From: Actinomycetota bacterium | Lineage (GTDB): Bacteria > Actinomycetota > Actinomycetes > S36-B12 > FW305-bin1 | Reading direction: 5' to 3' | DNA: 64,000 nt | Assembly: GCA_004297305.1 (NCBI GenBank) | Contig: SCTR01000009.1 | Location: 186,001 to 250,000, forward strand | Shown here: positions 1 to 9,643 of the stretch, piece after piece | Position numbering within the stretch: position 1 is the first letter of the stretch | Layout: every line of letters starts with the position of its first letter | Notes under the pieces: model-generated | What the model saw: only the letters and a program-made list of their open reading frames with translations | Told to the model about the DNA's origin: nothing | Databases searched by the model: none | Made by a program: the position numbers and the translations under genes

Positions 1-309
1 ATGGACGAGGCGGGCCCGACCGACGTGATGTCGTTCCCGATGGACGAGCTGCGGCCGGCCCGCGACGACGCCGAGCCCGAGGAGGGCATGCTCGGCGACG
101 TCGTGATCTGCCCGCAGGTGGCGGTACGGCAGGCCGTGCAGGCCGGCAAGTCGCTCGGTGAGGAACTCGCCCTGCTGCTGACCCACGGGATCCTGCACCT
201 GGTCGGCTTCGACCATGCCGAGCCGGCGGAACGGCAGGAGATGTTCACGCTGCAGGCTCGCCTGCTCGCCGAGTGGGAAGGACAGCGGACCCCGGGTGGG
301 CGACGATGA
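1..309 (+). CDS. ybeY: YbeY endoribonuclease, C-terminal part (5' end outside the window)
   Basis: YbeY is a zinc-dependent endoribonuclease used in 16S rRNA 3'-end maturation and 70S quality control. About 100 residues are visible, against roughly 150-180 in the family. They include the 'PTDVMSFP' strand and the zinc motif [11 protein letters not shown], whose three histidines bind the metal. The first in-frame ATG is the first base of the window, but the conserved N-terminal third is absent, so the true start lies upstream. The stop overlaps the next ATG (306) as ATGA, suggesting translational coupling. The ybeY-HlyC-deaminase-era order is standard in actinobacteria. Confidence 0.93.
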   Translation: MDEAGPTDVMSFPMDELRPARDDAEPEEGMLGDVVICPQVAVRQAVQAGKSLGEELALLLTHGILHLVGFDHAEPAERQEMFTLQARLLAEWEGQRTPGGRR

Positions 310-1661
310 GCGCCACCGACGGCTGGCTGATCGCGCTGGCGGCCGTGCTGGTGGCGTTGTCGTCGCTGTTCGCGATGGTCGAAACGGCGCTGACCCGGGT
401 GTCGCGGACCCGGGTCGAGGAGTTGCGACGCGACGAAGTCCGTGGCGCCCAGCGGTTGTCCCGGGTGCTGGTCGACCGGGTCCGCGTGGTAACCGTCCTG
501 CTGTTCCTCGGGATCGTCACCTCGGTGTCGGCGGTCGCCGTCGCGACGTTCGTCTGCGTCGACGCGCTGCCGTGGCCGGTGGGCTGGGCGGTCGCGCTCG
601 CGGTCGCCGTCATGGTCGTCATCTCGTACGTCGGCATCGGTGTCGCCGCGCGGACGATCGGCGGCCAGCATGCCGAGCGGGTGTCGTTGCGCTGGGCGGG
701 CTTCGCCGGGGCGCTGGCGACGCTGCTGGGCCCGGTGTCGCGCCTGCTCATCATCATCGGCAACGCGATCACCCCCGGCCGCGGCTACCGCGAAGGCCCG
801 TTCGCCACCCAGGCGGAGTTGCGTGACCTGGTGGATCAGGCCGGAGCGGCCGAGGTCATCGCGGACGACGAGCGCCAGATGATCCACTCGGTGTTCGAAC
901 TGGGCGACACGATCGCGCGTGAGGTGATGGTGCCCCGGACCGAGATGGTCTTCGTGGAGCGCACCCGGACGCTGCGGCAGGCGTTGTCCCTCGGGCTGCG
1001 CTCGGGTTACTCCCGTATCCCCGTGGTCGGCGGCGGCCCGGACGACGTCGTGGGCATCGTGTACCTCAAGGACATCGCCCGGCGGGTCTTCGAGCATCAC
1101 GAGGCCGAGCAGACCGAGCGGGTGGAGTCCTTGATGCGCAAGGCTTCCTACGTGCCGGATTCCAAACCCGCCGGCGAGTTGCTGCGCGACATGCAGGCCG
1201 AACGCGTGCACATGGCCGTGGTCGTCGACGAGTACGGCGGTACCGCCGGCATCGTCACGATCGAGGACATCCTCGAGGAGATCGTCGGGGAGATCGCCGA
1301 CGAGTACGACACCCAGGCGCCGGAGGTGGAGGAACTGCCCGGCGGTGCCTGGCGGGTCAGCGCCCGGATGCAGGTCGACGACTTCGCCGACCTGGTCGGG
1401 CTGCACGTGGTCGGCGAGGAGGAAGGCGTCGACACCGTCGGCGGCCTGCTCGCCAAGCGGCTGGGCCGCGTCGCCATTCCCGGCGCCCTCGTCGAGGTCG
1501 AAGGCCGTCAGCTCGTGGCGGAGTCGGCCGCCGGCCGGCGCAACCGGGTGGTCACGGTGCTGGTTCGGCCGGCGCCGGTCGCGCCGCCGGAGCGTCGCGA
1601 CCAGGCCACCACCGGGGATCGCGTCGCTCCTGCCAGTGCCGGGACGGCCGTCGATGGCTGA
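306..1661 (+). CDS. HlyC/CorC-family membrane protein with CBS pair
   Basis: This 451-residue protein has an N-terminal DUF21 (CNNM-type) membrane domain with about four hydrophobic segments in residues 3-160. A cytoplasmic CBS pair follows at about 200-330, starting near 'VMVPRTEMV' and including '[16 protein letters not shown]'. A CorC_HlyC C-terminal domain lies at about 345-425. The family is linked to Mg2+/Co2+ efflux or membrane homeostasis, and the 'hemolysin' name is historical. ATG 306 is chosen because it gives the ATGA overlap with ybeY and starts just before the first membrane helix. The Arg/Ala/Pro-rich tail after about residue 430 looks disordered. The transported ion cannot be read from sequence. 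Confidence 0.9.
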   Translation: MSATDGWLIALAAVLVALSSLFAMVETALTRVSRTRVEELRRDEVRGAQRLSRVLVDRVRVVTVLLFLGIVTSVSAVAVATFVCVDALPWPVGWAVALAVAVMVVISYVGIGVAARTIGGQHAERVSLRWAGFAGALATLLGPVSRLLIIIGNAITPGRGYREGPFATQAELRDLVDQAGAAEVIADDERQMIHSVFELGDTIAREVMVPRTEMVFVERTRTLRQALSLGLRSGYSRIPVVGGGPDDVVGIVYLKDIARRVFEHHEAEQTERVESLMRKASYVPDSKPAGELLRDMQAERVHMAVVVDEYGGTAGIVTIEDILEEIVGEIADEYDTQAPEVEELPGGAWRVSARMQVDDFADLVGLHVVGEEEGVDTVGGLLAKRLGRVAIPGALVEVEGRQLVAESAAGRRNRVVTVLVRPAPVAPPERRDQATTGDRVAPASAGTAVDG

Positions 1662-2028
1662 GCCGACGGGGGAGTCGATGGTTGAGTCGTCGCCGGTCAC
1701 AGCCGAGGACGCCAAGCTCGTCACGCTCGCGCGCGGGGCCCGCGCGCGGGTGGACGCCGCGGAGGGCGCGGCCGTCCGCGACGAGACGGGCCGGACCTAC
1801 AGCGCGGCCACCGTGGGCCTGACCAGCCTCGCGCTATCGGCGCTGCAACTGGCTGTGGCGCAGGCGATCGCCGCCGGCGCTCGCGGAATCGAAGCGGCCG
1901 CCGTGGTGACCGCCGCCGCGTCGGTGCCGCCCACCGATCTCGCGGTGCTGCGCGAGGCCGGCGGCACGGACGTGCCGGTCCTGCTGGCCGGGCTCCGCGG
2001 CGACGTCACCGGCCGCCACCGAACCTGA
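1654..2028 (+). CDS. Cytidine deaminase-like protein (short form next to era)
   Basis: A 124-residue protein matches the short cytidine-deaminase-like family that precedes era in actinobacteria (the position of M. tuberculosis Rv2365c). Visible deaminase-fold elements are 'GRTYSAATVGL' and the helix 'SALQLAVAQAIAAGARGIEAAAVV'. The zinc motifs of true deaminases (HAE and PCxxC) are absent, so catalytic activity is unlikely; this is inference. ATG 1654 overlaps the preceding gene by 8 bp. An alternative ATG lies at 1678. Its function in the era neighbourhood is unknown. Confidence 0.75.
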   Translation: MAEPTGESMVESSPVTAEDAKLVTLARGARARVDAAEGAAVRDETGRTYSAATVGLTSLALSALQLAVAQAIAAGARGIEAAAVVTAAASVPPTDLAVLREAGGTDVPVLLAGLRGDVTGRHRT

Positions 2029-2091
2029 CACCAACGGAACCTGACACCCGAACCTGATAGCACCGGACCTGGCCGCACCGAACCTGATGCG
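2018..2091. repeat. Short degenerate direct repeats (consensus CGAACCTGA)
   Basis: The end of the deaminase-like gene and its 3' flank carry four imperfect copies of 'GAACCTGA' at irregular 13-30 bp spacing, plus a diverged 'GGACCTGG'. The first copy contains the gene's own stop codon, so the array looks like an expansion of the gene end. No function is evident. Confidence 0.5.
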
Positions 2092-2108
2092 CCCCGTGCT
2101 GCCCTGCC

Positions 2109-2148
2109 ACCGGAACGACGGGCCGGCGCCTGGGCCCGCCGTTCCGGT
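2109..2148. terminator. Bidirectional hairpin between convergent genes
   Basis: An inverted repeat with 16-bp arms (2109-2124 and 2133-2148, one mismatch) sits between the deaminase-like gene and the convergent osmoprotectant operon. It has no T tract, which is common for actinobacterial terminators. It could serve both transcripts. Confidence 0.65.
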
Positions 2149-2156
2149 GACCTGAC

Positions 2157-3068
2157 TCAGGCCAGGTTCTTGCTGGTCAGCCAGTCCTTGGCCACCGTGG
2201 CGGGGTCGGCCTTGTCCAGCTGCACCCGGCCGACGAGTGCGGTCAGCTGCGTGGTGTCCAGCGCCGCGGACACCTTGTTCAAGGTGGCGGTGACGGTGGG
2301 GTCGGCCTTCGCCTTCGCCAGCAGCGGGACGACGTTCTGCGAACCGAAGAGGTTCTTCGGGTCGTCGAGGACGACGAAGTCGTTGGCGACGATCGCGGCG
2401 TCGGTCGAGAAGAGGTTCGCGACCTGGACCTGGCCGTTCTTCAGGGCCTGCACGGTGAGCGGGCCCGCGGTGTCCAGTGGCTTGAACTCCTTGAACGTCA
2501 GGCCGTACACCGAGGTGAGGCCGGGGACGCCGGTCGGGCGGGTCTTGAACTCCGGCGGACCGCCGAGGACCAGCTGCGACGCGTAGGGCCCCAGGTCGGC
2601 GATCGTCGTGAGCTTGTCCTGCGTCGCGGTCTGCTTGGTCACCACGAGCGAGTCCTTGTCCTGGGCCGGAGACTTGGCCAGGACGGTCAAGGTCGTGGGC
2701 AGCGCCTTCTGCAGGGCGGCGTATACGTCGTCCGGCGACGACGCGGTCGCGGACTTGTCGAAGTACTGCAGCAACACACCGGTGTATTCGGGGATGAGGT
2801 TGATCGAGCCGTCCTGCAGCGCCGGCAGGTAGGTCTCCCGAGACCCGATGTTGAGCTTCTTGCTCACCTGGATTCCCTGGCCCTGCAGCGCCTGGGCGTA
2901 GATCTCCGCGAGCAGCACGTTCTCCGGGAAGTTCGCCGAACCCACCGTGATGGGGCCGCCGGAACTGACCGAAGCCGACGAGCCGCTGGCGAGTGGATCG
3001 CTGCTGCCGCAGGCGGCGAGCCCCACGGTCGCTACGGCCGCTACCACACCAAGGACGATTCGCTTCAC
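2157..3068 (-). CDS. Osmoprotectant ABC transporter, substrate-binding lipoprotein
   Basis: This 303-residue protein starts with a lipoprotein signal peptide whose lipobox is 'LAAC' (Cys20), so it is tethered outside the membrane. The mature part has features of ProX/OpuAC-type glycine betaine/choline/carnitine binding proteins: 'GSANFPENVLLAEIYAQAL' near the N-terminus and 'LIPEYTGVLLQYF' mid-domain. The GTG start at 3068 has an AGGAG box about 6 nt upstream. It is the last gene of a four-gene minus-strand operon, 26 bp after the second permease. A TAGCCT element near the end of that permease gene might give extra transcription of the binding protein. Confidence 0.93.
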   Translation of the reverse strand: MKRIVLGVVAAVATVGLAACGSSDPLASGSSASVSSGGPITVGSANFPENVLLAEIYAQALQGQGIQVSKKLNIGSRETYLPALQDGSINLIPEYTGVLLQYFDKSATASSPDDVYAALQKALPTTLTVLAKSPAQDKDSLVVTKQTATQDKLTTIADLGPYASQLVLGGPPEFKTRPTGVPGLTSVYGLTFKEFKPLDTAGPLTVQALKNGQVQVANLFSTDAAIVANDFVVLDDPKNLFGSQNVVPLLAKAKADPTVTATLNKVSAALDTTQLTALVGRVQLDKADPATVAKDWLTSKNLA

Positions 3069-3094
3069 GATGATCTCCTATCGAAAATGTGGAG

Positions 3095-3814
3095 TCAGGC
3101 TAACGCACGACGACGGCGCCGGCTGCCGCGCCACCGCGCGACTCGCAGCCCCCGCGGCGTCGCGAACCGCTGTACGGCGATGAGCAGCAGATCCACGACC
3201 AGCGCCAACACAGCCACCAGCACGGCACCGCCGAGCATCTGCGGATAGTCGCGGACGGCTTGACCGTCGATGAGGAACCGGCCCAGCCCGCCGAGCGAGA
3301 CGTACGCGGCGATCGTCGCGGTCGCGACCACCTGCAACATGGCCGACCGGATGCTCGACATGATCAACGCTGTCGCCCCCGGGACCTCGACCTGCCACAA
3401 CACCTGCCAGCCCGACAGCCCCATCCCGCGGGCGGCGTCGCGCGCCGCGGGATCGACCTGCCGTACGCCGGCGTAGGTGCCGGCGAGGATCGAGGGGATC
3501 GCCAGCAGGACCAGGACGGCGATGGCTGGCCCGACGAACGCCAGATCGCCGCCCAGATGGGGCGACACCAGCAGGACCAGCAGGATGACCAGACCCAGGG
3601 TGGGCAGCGCCCGCAACGCGTTGGCCGTGCTGGCGATCAGGACGGTCCCGCGACCGGTATGGCCGATCAGCAGGCCCAGCGGCACAGCGATCAGTGCCGC
3701 GACACCCACGGCGACAAGGCAATAGGCGACGTGCTCGACGATGCGCCGGGCGATGCCGTCGCTGCCGCTCCAGTGCGCTGGATCGGTCAGCCACGCCCAG
3801 ACCTGGCCGGTCAC
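3095..3814 (-). CDS. Osmoprotectant ABC transporter permease (second)
   Basis: A 239-residue BPD-type permease of the ProW/OpuCB-OpuCD family with about six membrane segments. The EAA-like cytoplasmic loop is around 'AARGMGLSGWQVLWQVEVPGA'. The GTG at 3814 is chosen because it forms a GTGA overlap with the upstream stop and has GGAG at 6-nt spacing. An in-frame ATG at 3838 lacks a ribosome site. The Arg-rich C-terminus ('RRRRRALA') should be cytoplasmic. It should pair with the other permease in the membrane and be driven by the operon's ATPase. Confidence 0.9.
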   Translation of the reverse strand: MTGQVWAWLTDPAHWSGSDGIARRIVEHVAYCLVAVGVAALIAVPLGLLIGHTGRGTVLIASTANALRALPTLGLVILLVLLVSPHLGGDLAFVGPAIAVLVLLAIPSILAGTYAGVRQVDPAARDAARGMGLSGWQVLWQVEVPGATALIMSSIRSAMLQVVATATIAAYVSLGGLGRFLIDGQAVRDYPQMLGGAVLVAVLALVVDLLLIAVQRFATPRGLRVARWRGSRRRRRALA

Positions 3815-4458
3815 CGGTGTGCTCCGGCCCGTTGCCATCCGGTCAGGTAGTGGACGACGACCATGACGACGATGTCGAACACGACGGCCACCACGACGCA
3901 CCCGACGATGCCGGTGATGATGGGCGGCCACGACGCGAGCTGGAAGCCCTGCGTCAGCAGCTGTCCGAGCTGCGGCACCCCGATCAGGGCGGCGACCGAC
4001 ACGATGCTCACGTTGGTGACCGCGGCGACGCGGACGCCGGCGCCGACGACGGGAACCGCAACCGGCAGCTCCACCTGCAGCAGCCGGCGCACCGGTCGGT
4101 AGCCCATCGCCGTAGCCGCCGCCCGGACGTCGGCCGGTACCGAGTCGAGACCGTCGACGACGGTGCGGACCAGGAGGGCCACGGTGTAGATCGTCAGGGC
4201 GACAACCACGTTGAGCGGGTCGAGGATCCGGGTGCCGATGAGCGTCGGTAGGGCGACGAACAAGGCCAGCGACGGAATCGTGTACAGCAGGCCGGAGACC
4301 GATACAAAGGTCACTCGTAGCGCCGGGTGTGCCCGGGCGATCCAGCCGATCGGCACCGCGATGAGGAGGCCCACCACGGTCGGCACCGCCGCGAGGACCA
4401 TGTGGGCGCGGGCCAGCTCCCAGATCGTCCCGGCGTTGTCGCGCAGGTAGTCGATCAC
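3811..4458 (-). CDS. Osmoprotectant ABC transporter permease (first)
   Basis: A 215-residue permease with about five to six hydrophobic helices and the EAA-type loop 'AATAMGYRPVRRLLQVELP'. The GTG start overlaps the ATPase stop by 4 bp, and its own stop overlaps the next permease start by 4 bp, so the three genes are probably translationally coupled. Family knowledge (OpuC/ProU-like systems) points to uptake of betaine, choline or ergothioneine-like solutes. The exact ligand is not deducible here. Confidence 0.9.
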   Translation of the reverse strand: MIDYLRDNAGTIWELARAHMVLAAVPTVVGLLIAVPIGWIARAHPALRVTFVSVSGLLYTIPSLALFVALPTLIGTRILDPLNVVVALTIYTVALLVRTVVDGLDSVPADVRAAATAMGYRPVRRLLQVELPVAVPVVGAGVRVAAVTNVSIVSVAALIGVPQLGQLLTQGFQLASWPPIITGIVGCVVVAVVFDIVVMVVVHYLTGWQRAGAHR

Positions 4459-5636
4459 GTCGGCCGCGAATTCGGGCCAGCCGCTGTCGCAGCCGGCGGT
4501 GTCGTGGGGCCGGCCGCTGTCGCAGCCGGCGGTGTCGTGGGGCCGGCCGCTGTCGCGTCCGGCAGGGCAGCGAGCACGGCCGCCGGGCGGACCACGCCGG
4601 CGAACCGGCCGGTCGGGTCGGCGATCACGCCGCGGCCGGCCGGCGACGAGAGCGCGGCGTCCAGCGCGGCCCGCATGGAACCGTCGGTGCGCGCCACGGT
4701 GCCACCCCGATGCAGCAGGGCGGCATCGACCACGGTGGTCAGCCGGCGTACGTCGACCCAGCCCACCGGCTCGCCCCGCTCGGGCCCGACCACCAGCAGC
4801 CAGTCGTCGACCGCGGTTCGCCGGGCATCGGCCGCGTCGGCACCGAGGACCACGGTCGGTTCTGCCTGCAGCGGTAGGTCGACCGCCGGCAGGAAACTGA
4901 GCGCCCGGTAGCCGCGATCGCGTCCGACGAATCCGGCCACGAAGTCGTCGACGGGGTCGTGCAGCAACTGCTCGGGCGCGGACAGCTGGGCCAGCGTGCC
5001 GCCGACCCGCAGGACGGCGACCTGGTCGCCGAGCCGGATGGCCTCGTCGATGTCGTGAGTGACGAAGACGATGGTCTTGCCCAACTCGGCCTGCAACCGC
5101 AGGAACTCCTCCTGCAGCTGCTCCCGCACGACCGGGTCCACCGCACTGAACGGCTCGTCCATGAGCATGACCGGCGGGTCGGCCGCCAGTGCCCGGGCGA
5201 CGCCCACCCGCTGCTGTTGCCCGCCGGACAGCTGGGCGGGATACCGATCGGCGAACTCCGCCGACAGACCGACGCGATCCAGCAGCTCCAGCGCGCGCGC
5301 CCGCCGCCGCCGGCGGTCCCAGCGCAGCAGGCGGGGGACCGTCGCCACGTTGTCGATCACCGTGCGGTGCGGGAACAGCCCGGCGTGCTGGATGACGTAC
5401 CCGATGCCGCGCCGCAGTTGCGCGGCGTTGGTGCTGGCGATGTCGACGCCGTCGATGGTGATCAGGCCGCTGGTGGGCGTGATCATGCGGTTGATCATCC
5501 GCAGCGACGTCGTCTTGCCGCAGCCGGACGGTCCGACCAGGACGGTGATCCGGCCGGTCGGCGCGACGAGGCTGAGGTGGTCGACAGCGACGGTGCCGCC
5601 GGCGTACTGCTTGACCACGTCGTCGAACGCGAGCAC
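4455..5636 (-). CDS. Osmoprotectant ABC transporter ATPase with C-terminal CBS-like region
   Basis: This 393-residue protein resembles ProV/OpuCA. The nucleotide-binding domain spans about residues 1-240, with Walker A 'GPSGCGKTT', the Q-loop in 'GYVIQHAGLFPH', signature 'LSGGQQQRVGVARAL', Walker B 'VMLMDEP' and the H-loop 'VTHD'. Residues 250-360 look like a degenerate CBS pair, which in this family senses ionic strength. GTG 5636 is chosen because the ABC fold begins there and a GGGGTGG stretch lies just upstream. An in-frame ATG at 5678 would add an unconserved leader. The tail is an 11-residue repeat (33-bp DNA unit) ending at the permease start. This is the first gene of the operon, divergent from era. 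Confidence 0.92.
   Translation of the reverse strand: MLAFDDVVKQYAGGTVAVDHLSLVAPTGRITVLVGPSGCGKTTSLRMINRMITPTSGLITIDGVDIASTNAAQLRRGIGYVIQHAGLFPHRTVIDNVATVPRLLRWDRRRRRARALELLDRVGLSAEFADRYPAQLSGGQQQRVGVARALAADPPVMLMDEPFSAVDPVVREQLQEEFLRLQAELGKTIVFVTHDIDEAIRLGDQVAVLRVGGTLAQLSAPEQLLHDPVDDFVAGFVGRDRGYRALSFLPAVDLPLQAEPTVVLGADAADARRTAVDDWLLVVGPERGEPVGWVDVRRLTTVVDAALLHRGGTVARTDGSMRAALDAALSSPAGRGVIADPTGRFAGVVRPAAVLAALPDATAAGPTTPPAATAAGPTTPPAATAAGPNSRPT
4475..4556. repeat. 33-bp tandem repeat in the ATPase gene tail
   Basis: Two full 33-bp units (4475-4507 and 4508-4540, one mismatch) are followed by a 16-bp partial unit (4541-4556). On the minus strand they encode repeats of the type 'AAGPTTPPAAT'. 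The period is a multiple of three, so gain or loss of a unit preserves the frame and the GTGA coupling downstream. Confidence 0.9.
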
Positions 5637-5728
5637 GTCATCCACCCCGTCTCGACAGCGGCAGGCTCCGCGGACCATACCCGCGGTCCCCGGCGCCCGC
5701 CCGGGGAACGGTCGCGGTGCCGGACCGT

Positions 5729-5734
5729 CACAAT
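5729..5734 (+). promoter_or_regulatory. -10-like hexamer of a probable leaderless era promoter
   Basis: CACAAT ends exactly 7 nt before the GTG at 5741. The same geometry recurs upstream of recO, uppS, dnaG, the 25920 permease and the 38250 gene. A transcript starting at the G of GTG would have no leader. This is inferred from spacing and is untested. Confidence 0.5.
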
Positions 5735-5740
5735 GAGCCG

Positions 5741-6667
5741 GTGACGTCGCAGGTGCCCGCCCACCGGTCGGGCTTCGCCAGCCTCGTCGGGCGGCCCAAC
5801 GCGGGGAAGTCCACGCTCACCAACGCCCTGGTCGGCGAGAAGATCGCCATCACCTCGAGCCGGCCGCAGACGACCCGTCACACGATCCGCGGCATCGTTC
5901 ATCGCCTGGATGCGCAGCTGGTCCTCGTCGACACCCCCGGCCTGCACAAGCCGCGGACGCTGCTCGGTGAACGGCTCAACGATCTGGTGCGGGCGACGTG
6001 GGCCGAGGTCGACCTCGTGGTGCTGTGCCTGCCCGCCGACGAGAAGGTCGGTCCCGGTGACCGTTTCATCGCCCGGGCGCTCGCGGGGATCGGCACTCCG
6101 GTGTTCGCGGTCGTGACCAAGACGGACCGGGTCGGTCGCGACGGGGTCGCCCGGGCCCTGGTGCAGGCGGTGGAGCTCGGCGCCGAATGCGGGCTGTCGT
6201 GGGCCGAGGTGGTGCCGGTATGCGCGATCTCCGGCGACCAGGTCCCGTTGTTGGCGGACCTGCTGGTGGCGCGGTTGCCCGAGGGCCCGGTGCTGTACCC
6301 GGACGGCGAACTCACCGATTCGCCGGAAGAGGTCATGGTCGCCGAACTCATCCGCGAAGCCGCGCTGGAGGGCGTCACCGACGAGTTGCCGCATTCGATC
6401 GCGGTCGTGGTCGAGCAGCTGGGGTCGCGGCAGGGCCGGTCCGCCGACCGCCCGCTGGTCGACATCGAGGCGATCGTGTACGTCGAGCGCCCCAGCCAGA
6501 AGGGCATCGTGATCGGGGCCGGTGGCGCCCGGCTGCGAGAGGTGGGAACCCGTGCTCGAGTGCAGATCGAGCGACTGCTCGGGACGCCGGTCTACCTCGA
6601 CCTGCGGGTGAAGGTGGCCAAGGACTGGCAGCGCGACCCGAAGCAGTTGCGCCGCTTGGGTTTCTGA
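5741..6667 (+). CDS. era: GTPase Era
   Basis: Era is an essential GTPase that binds 16S rRNA near its 3' end and assists 30S maturation, in functional partnership with YbeY, whose gene lies 5.4 kb upstream. The 308 residues contain G1 'GRPNAGKST', G3 'DTPG', G4 'TKTD' and a C-terminal KH domain with '[11 protein letters not shown]'. GTG 5741 is preferred because of the -10-like hexamer 7 nt upstream and the family's short N-terminus. GTG 5717, in frame, would add eight residues and has a GGGGAA stretch upstream. Confidence 0.95.
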   Translation: MTSQVPAHRSGFASLVGRPNAGKSTLTNALVGEKIAITSSRPQTTRHTIRGIVHRLDAQLVLVDTPGLHKPRTLLGERLNDLVRATWAEVDLVVLCLPADEKVGPGDRFIARALAGIGTPVFAVVTKTDRVGRDGVARALVQAVELGAECGLSWAEVVPVCAISGDQVPLLADLLVARLPEGPVLYPDGELTDSPEEVMVAELIREAALEGVTDELPHSIAVVVEQLGSRQGRSADRPLVDIEAIVYVERPSQKGIVIGAGGARLREVGTRARVQIERLLGTPVYLDLRVKVAKDWQRDPKQLRRLGF

Positions 6668-6719
6668 GGGCTGCCGGGTTTCTGCCAGCTGCAGCCGCTG
6701 GCGCCGCTGCCGGTGTCGG

Positions 6720-7979
6720 TCAGTCGGGGCCGGTCGGCGCCGTCGTCGTCGCCGTGGCGCTCGCCTCGCTCGCCGCGGCGGCGACCTCCTCGTGCACGGT
6801 CGCGAGTTCGGGGACCAGGTCGTAGCGCCGGCCGTAGGTCTCGATCACCGCGATGACGGCCGCGGCGATCGGGATGCCGATCAGGGCGCCGAGGACGCCG
6901 AAGATGGCGGCGCCGACGAAGACCGAGCCCAGCGCGATGGCCGGATGGATGTTCATCGTGGCGCGGCTGACGCGCGGGGTGAAGATGTAGTTCTCCACCT
7001 GCTGGTACACCGTCGCGAACAGCACGATCCAGACCACGTCGATCGGGTCGTCGAAGGCGGCGAAGAGTGCGGGTACGGCGATACCGAGATAGGTCCCGAT
7101 CGTCGGGATGAACTGGCTGGTGATGCCCGCGAACAGGCCCATGGGCAGCCAGTACGGCACGTCGATCAGCAGGAAGAACAGCGCGTGGAATGCCGCGGAC
7201 AGCACGGCCAGGCCCGCCCGGGAGATGACGAAGCCGCCGGCCTTGACCACGGCGATCTCCCATACCGTGACGAAGACGCGCTGCTGCCGCGGCGGCAACC
7301 AGGACGCGATCGTCTGCCGCAACCGAGGGCCGTCGGCGGAGAAATAGAAGGCGAACACCAGCACGGTCAGCGCGTTGAACGCGACCCCCACGATCGAGGT
7401 GACGATTCCGAAGAACCCGCCGGCGACATTGCTGGCGAGGCTCGCGATCTGCTCCGGGGTCAGATTGAGCTGGTCGGTGATCTGTTGCGGGTCGATCGTG
7501 GTGTGGAACGTGTCGTTGACCCAGGTGACGACATCGTTGATCAGCGACGGCAGCGACGTGATGAGCCCGGAAACCTGGGTGAAGAGCAGCCCGCCGAGCA
7601 CCGCGAAGAACGCCAGCGCCAGCAGCAGGAGGGCAAACAGGGCGATGGCGGTGGCCGCACCCCGGCGCATGCCGCGCCGTGCCATCGCATGGACGAACGG
7701 CTCCAACGCGATGGAGATCAACCAGGCCAGCAGCAGCAGGAAGAGGAAGTCCGACACCTGGCCGAACAGCCAGTCCGCCACCCGCCACGCCACGACCAGC
7801 AGCAGCACCAGCACGGTGGCACGCCGGAGCCAACGCGGGTGGAACGCCACGAACTGGACCTGATCGCTACTGGCGGTCGGCACCGGCGGGACGGCGGCGT
7901 CGGCGACCTCGGCCGCCGGGCTCGGCTGCGCTACGGGCGGGGCAGGTTCCGCCGTACGCCGGCGCGGCAGGAAGCGCAT
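6720..7979 (-). CDS. AI-2E family transporter (first of two)
   Basis: A 419-residue PerM/AI-2E-family membrane protein. After a Pro/Ala-rich cytoplasmic N-terminus (about 60 residues) come hydrophobic helices, a long amphipathic central region ('[17 protein letters not shown]') and C-terminal helices including '[19 protein letters not shown]'. The family is named for autoinducer-2 export, but members have varied or unknown substrates, so quorum signalling should not be assumed. ATG 7979 begins 'MRFLPRRR', a plausible positive-inside start. The gene converges on era and is divergent from recO, about 85 bp away. Confidence 0.87.
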   Translation of the reverse strand: MRFLPRRRTAEPAPPVAQPSPAAEVADAAVPPVPTASSDQVQFVAFHPRWLRRATVLVLLLVVAWRVADWLFGQVSDFLFLLLLAWLISIALEPFVHAMARRGMRRGAATAIALFALLLLALAFFAVLGGLLFTQVSGLITSLPSLINDVVTWVNDTFHTTIDPQQITDQLNLTPEQIASLASNVAGGFFGIVTSIVGVAFNALTVLVFAFYFSADGPRLRQTIASWLPPRQQRVFVTVWEIAVVKAGGFVISRAGLAVLSAAFHALFFLLIDVPYWLPMGLFAGITSQFIPTIGTYLGIAVPALFAAFDDPIDVVWIVLFATVYQQVENYIFTPRVSRATMNIHPAIALGSVFVGAAIFGVLGALIGIPIAAAVIAVIETYGRRYDLVPELATVHEEVAAAASEASATATTTAPTGPD

Positions 7980-8063
7980 ACGGCGATCCTGCCCGCTGCG
8001 CGGCGCGCGACGTCTGACGCGCGCCGTGCGGCAGGCCGCCGGCGCGGCTGCGACCATGGCAGC

Positions 8064-8795
8064 GTGCCGGTCTACCGTGACGACGCCGTCGTGCTGCGCA
8101 CCCAGCGGTTGGGTGAGGCCGACCGGATCATCACGCTGCTCACCAGAACTCACGGCCGGGTGCGGGCGGTGGCCAAGGGGGTACGCCGTACCTCGAGCCG
8201 CTTCGGCTCACGACTGGAACCGTTCGGCCATGTCGACGCGCAGTTGTACGTCGGGCGTTCGCTGGACACGGTGACGCAGGTCGAATCGCTCACCGCGTTC
8301 GGTGCCACGCTCGCCGGCGACTACCCGCGCTGGACGGCGGGCACGGCGATGCTGGAGACCGCCGAGCGGTTGACACCGGAAGAGCGGGAGCCGGCCACGC
8401 AGCAGTACCTGCTGCTCGTCGGTGGACTGCGGGCGCTGGTCAGCGGACAGCACGCGGCCGGGCTGGTGCTGGACGCTTACCTGTTGCGGTCCTTGGCAAT
8501 CGCCGGCTGGTCGCCGTCGTTCGACCGGTGCGCGCGATGCGGTTCCGCCGGTCCGCACCGGGCGTTCTCGCTGGGTTCCGGCGGCGCGGTGTGCGCCGAC
8601 TGCCGCCCGCCGGGGTCGGCCGCCCCCGCCCCGGACACCCTGGTTCTGCTCGGCGCGCTGTTGTCCGGTGACTGGGACGTCGCCGATGCCAGCGAGCACC
8701 GGCATCGGCGGGAGGCCGGTGGGCTGGTCGCGGCGTACCTGCAGTGGCACCTGGAGCGCGGCCTGCGCTCCCTGCCGCTGGTCGACCGCAGCTGA
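8064..8795 (+). CDS. recO: DNA repair protein RecO
   Basis: RecO loads RecA in RecF-pathway recombinational repair and anneals SSB-coated DNA. The 243-residue sequence has the N-terminal OB-fold ('[20 protein letters not shown]'), a helical middle and a four-cysteine zinc motif (CARC...CADC at about residues 156-180). GTG 8064 is preceded by GACCAT whose last T is exactly 7 nt upstream, so it may be leaderless. It is followed by uppS 65 bp later, the conserved actinobacterial pair. Confidence 0.94.
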   Translation: MPVYRDDAVVLRTQRLGEADRIITLLTRTHGRVRAVAKGVRRTSSRFGSRLEPFGHVDAQLYVGRSLDTVTQVESLTAFGATLAGDYPRWTAGTAMLETAERLTPEEREPATQQYLLLVGGLRALVSGQHAAGLVLDAYLLRSLAIAGWSPSFDRCARCGSAGPHRAFSLGSGGAVCADCRPPGSAAPAPDTLVLLGALLSGDWDVADASEHRHRREAGGLVAAYLQWHLERGLRSLPLVDRS

Positions 8796-8848
8796 CCGCG
8801 AGGCCGTCGGCGTGCTGTGGCTGACCGGGATCCGGCGGCCCGCGGTGT

Positions 8849-8854
8849 CAGGAT
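8849..8854 (+). promoter_or_regulatory. -10-like hexamer of a probable leaderless uppS promoter
   Basis: CAGGAT ends 7 nt before the uppS GTG (8861), with no purine-rich ribosome site between. This is the same spacing as at era and dnaG. Inferred from position only. Confidence 0.5.
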
Positions 8855-8860
8855 GACCTC

Positions 8861-9643
8861 GTGTCACGCCTGCCTCGCCGCCCGCCCACGCCGCATCCCA
8901 GCGGAGCCACTCCGCCGGCGATCCCGCCGGCACTGGTCCCGCGGCACGTCGCGGTCGTCATGGACGGCAACGGGCGGTGGGCGCAACAACGGGGCCTGCC
9001 CCGCACTGCAGGCCATGAGGCAGGCGAAGCCAGCCTGCTCGACTGCGTGCACGGTGCGATCGAACTGGGCGTGTCGTGGTTGTCCGCCTATGCGTTCTCG
9101 ACCGAGAACTGGCGGCGGTCGCCGGACGAGGTCCGATTCCTCATGGGCTTCAACCGTGACGTCATCCGCCGTCGCCGTGACGAGATGAACGAGCTCGGCG
9201 TCCGGGTGCGCTGGGCGGGTCGCCGGCCCCGGCTGTGGAAGTCCGTCATCGACGAACTCCTGGTCGCCGAAGAGCTGACCGCGGCGAACCGGACGCTGAC
9301 GCTGACCATGTGTGTCAACTACGGCGGGCGCGCCGAGATCGCCGACGCTGCCGCGGCCATCGCCCGGGAGGTCGCCGCGGGGCGAATCCGCCCGGACAAG
9401 GTGGACGAACGGCTGCTCGGGCGCTACCTCGACGAACCGGACATGCCCGACGTCGACCTGTTCGTCCGGTCCTCCGGGGAGCAGCGCACCAGCAACTTCC
9501 TGCTCTGGCAGTCCGCCTACGCCGAACTGGTGTTCCTCGACACGTTGTGGCCCGAGTTCGACCGGCGGCACCTGTGGCACGCCTGCGAGATCTTCGCCTC
9601 GCGCGATCGCCGGTACGGCGGGATCGTCGGCGCGGCACCGTGA
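8861..9643 (+). CDS. uppS: Isoprenyl transferase (decaprenyl/undecaprenyl diphosphate synthase)
   Basis: A 260-residue cis-prenyltransferase that condenses isopentenyl diphosphate to make the polyprenyl phosphate carrier for cell-wall synthesis. Catalytic Asp35 lies in 'MDGNGRWA'. Further family signatures are 'AFSTENWRR' and the C-terminal '[20 protein letters not shown]'. The Pro-rich N-terminal 28 residues precede the fold. The product chain length (C50 versus C55) cannot be told from sequence. GTG 8861 is supported by the upstream -10-like element. The stop shares one base with the next ATG. Confidence 0.95.
   Translation: MSRLPRRPPTPHPSGATPPAIPPALVPRHVAVVMDGNGRWAQQRGLPRTAGHEAGEASLLDCVHGAIELGVSWLSAYAFSTENWRRSPDEVRFLMGFNRDVIRRRRDEMNELGVRVRWAGRRPRLWKSVIDELLVAEELTAANRTLTLTMCVNYGGRAEIADAAAAIAREVAAGRIRPDKVDERLLGRYLDEPDMPDVDLFVRSSGEQRTSNFLLWQSAYAELVFLDTLWPEFDRRHLWHACEIFASRDRRYGGIVGAAP

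Noticed and set aside
6720-7979. Quorum-sensing autoinducer-2 exporter
   Set aside because: The AI-2E family name does not establish the substrate, and no luxS or lsr genes are in the window.
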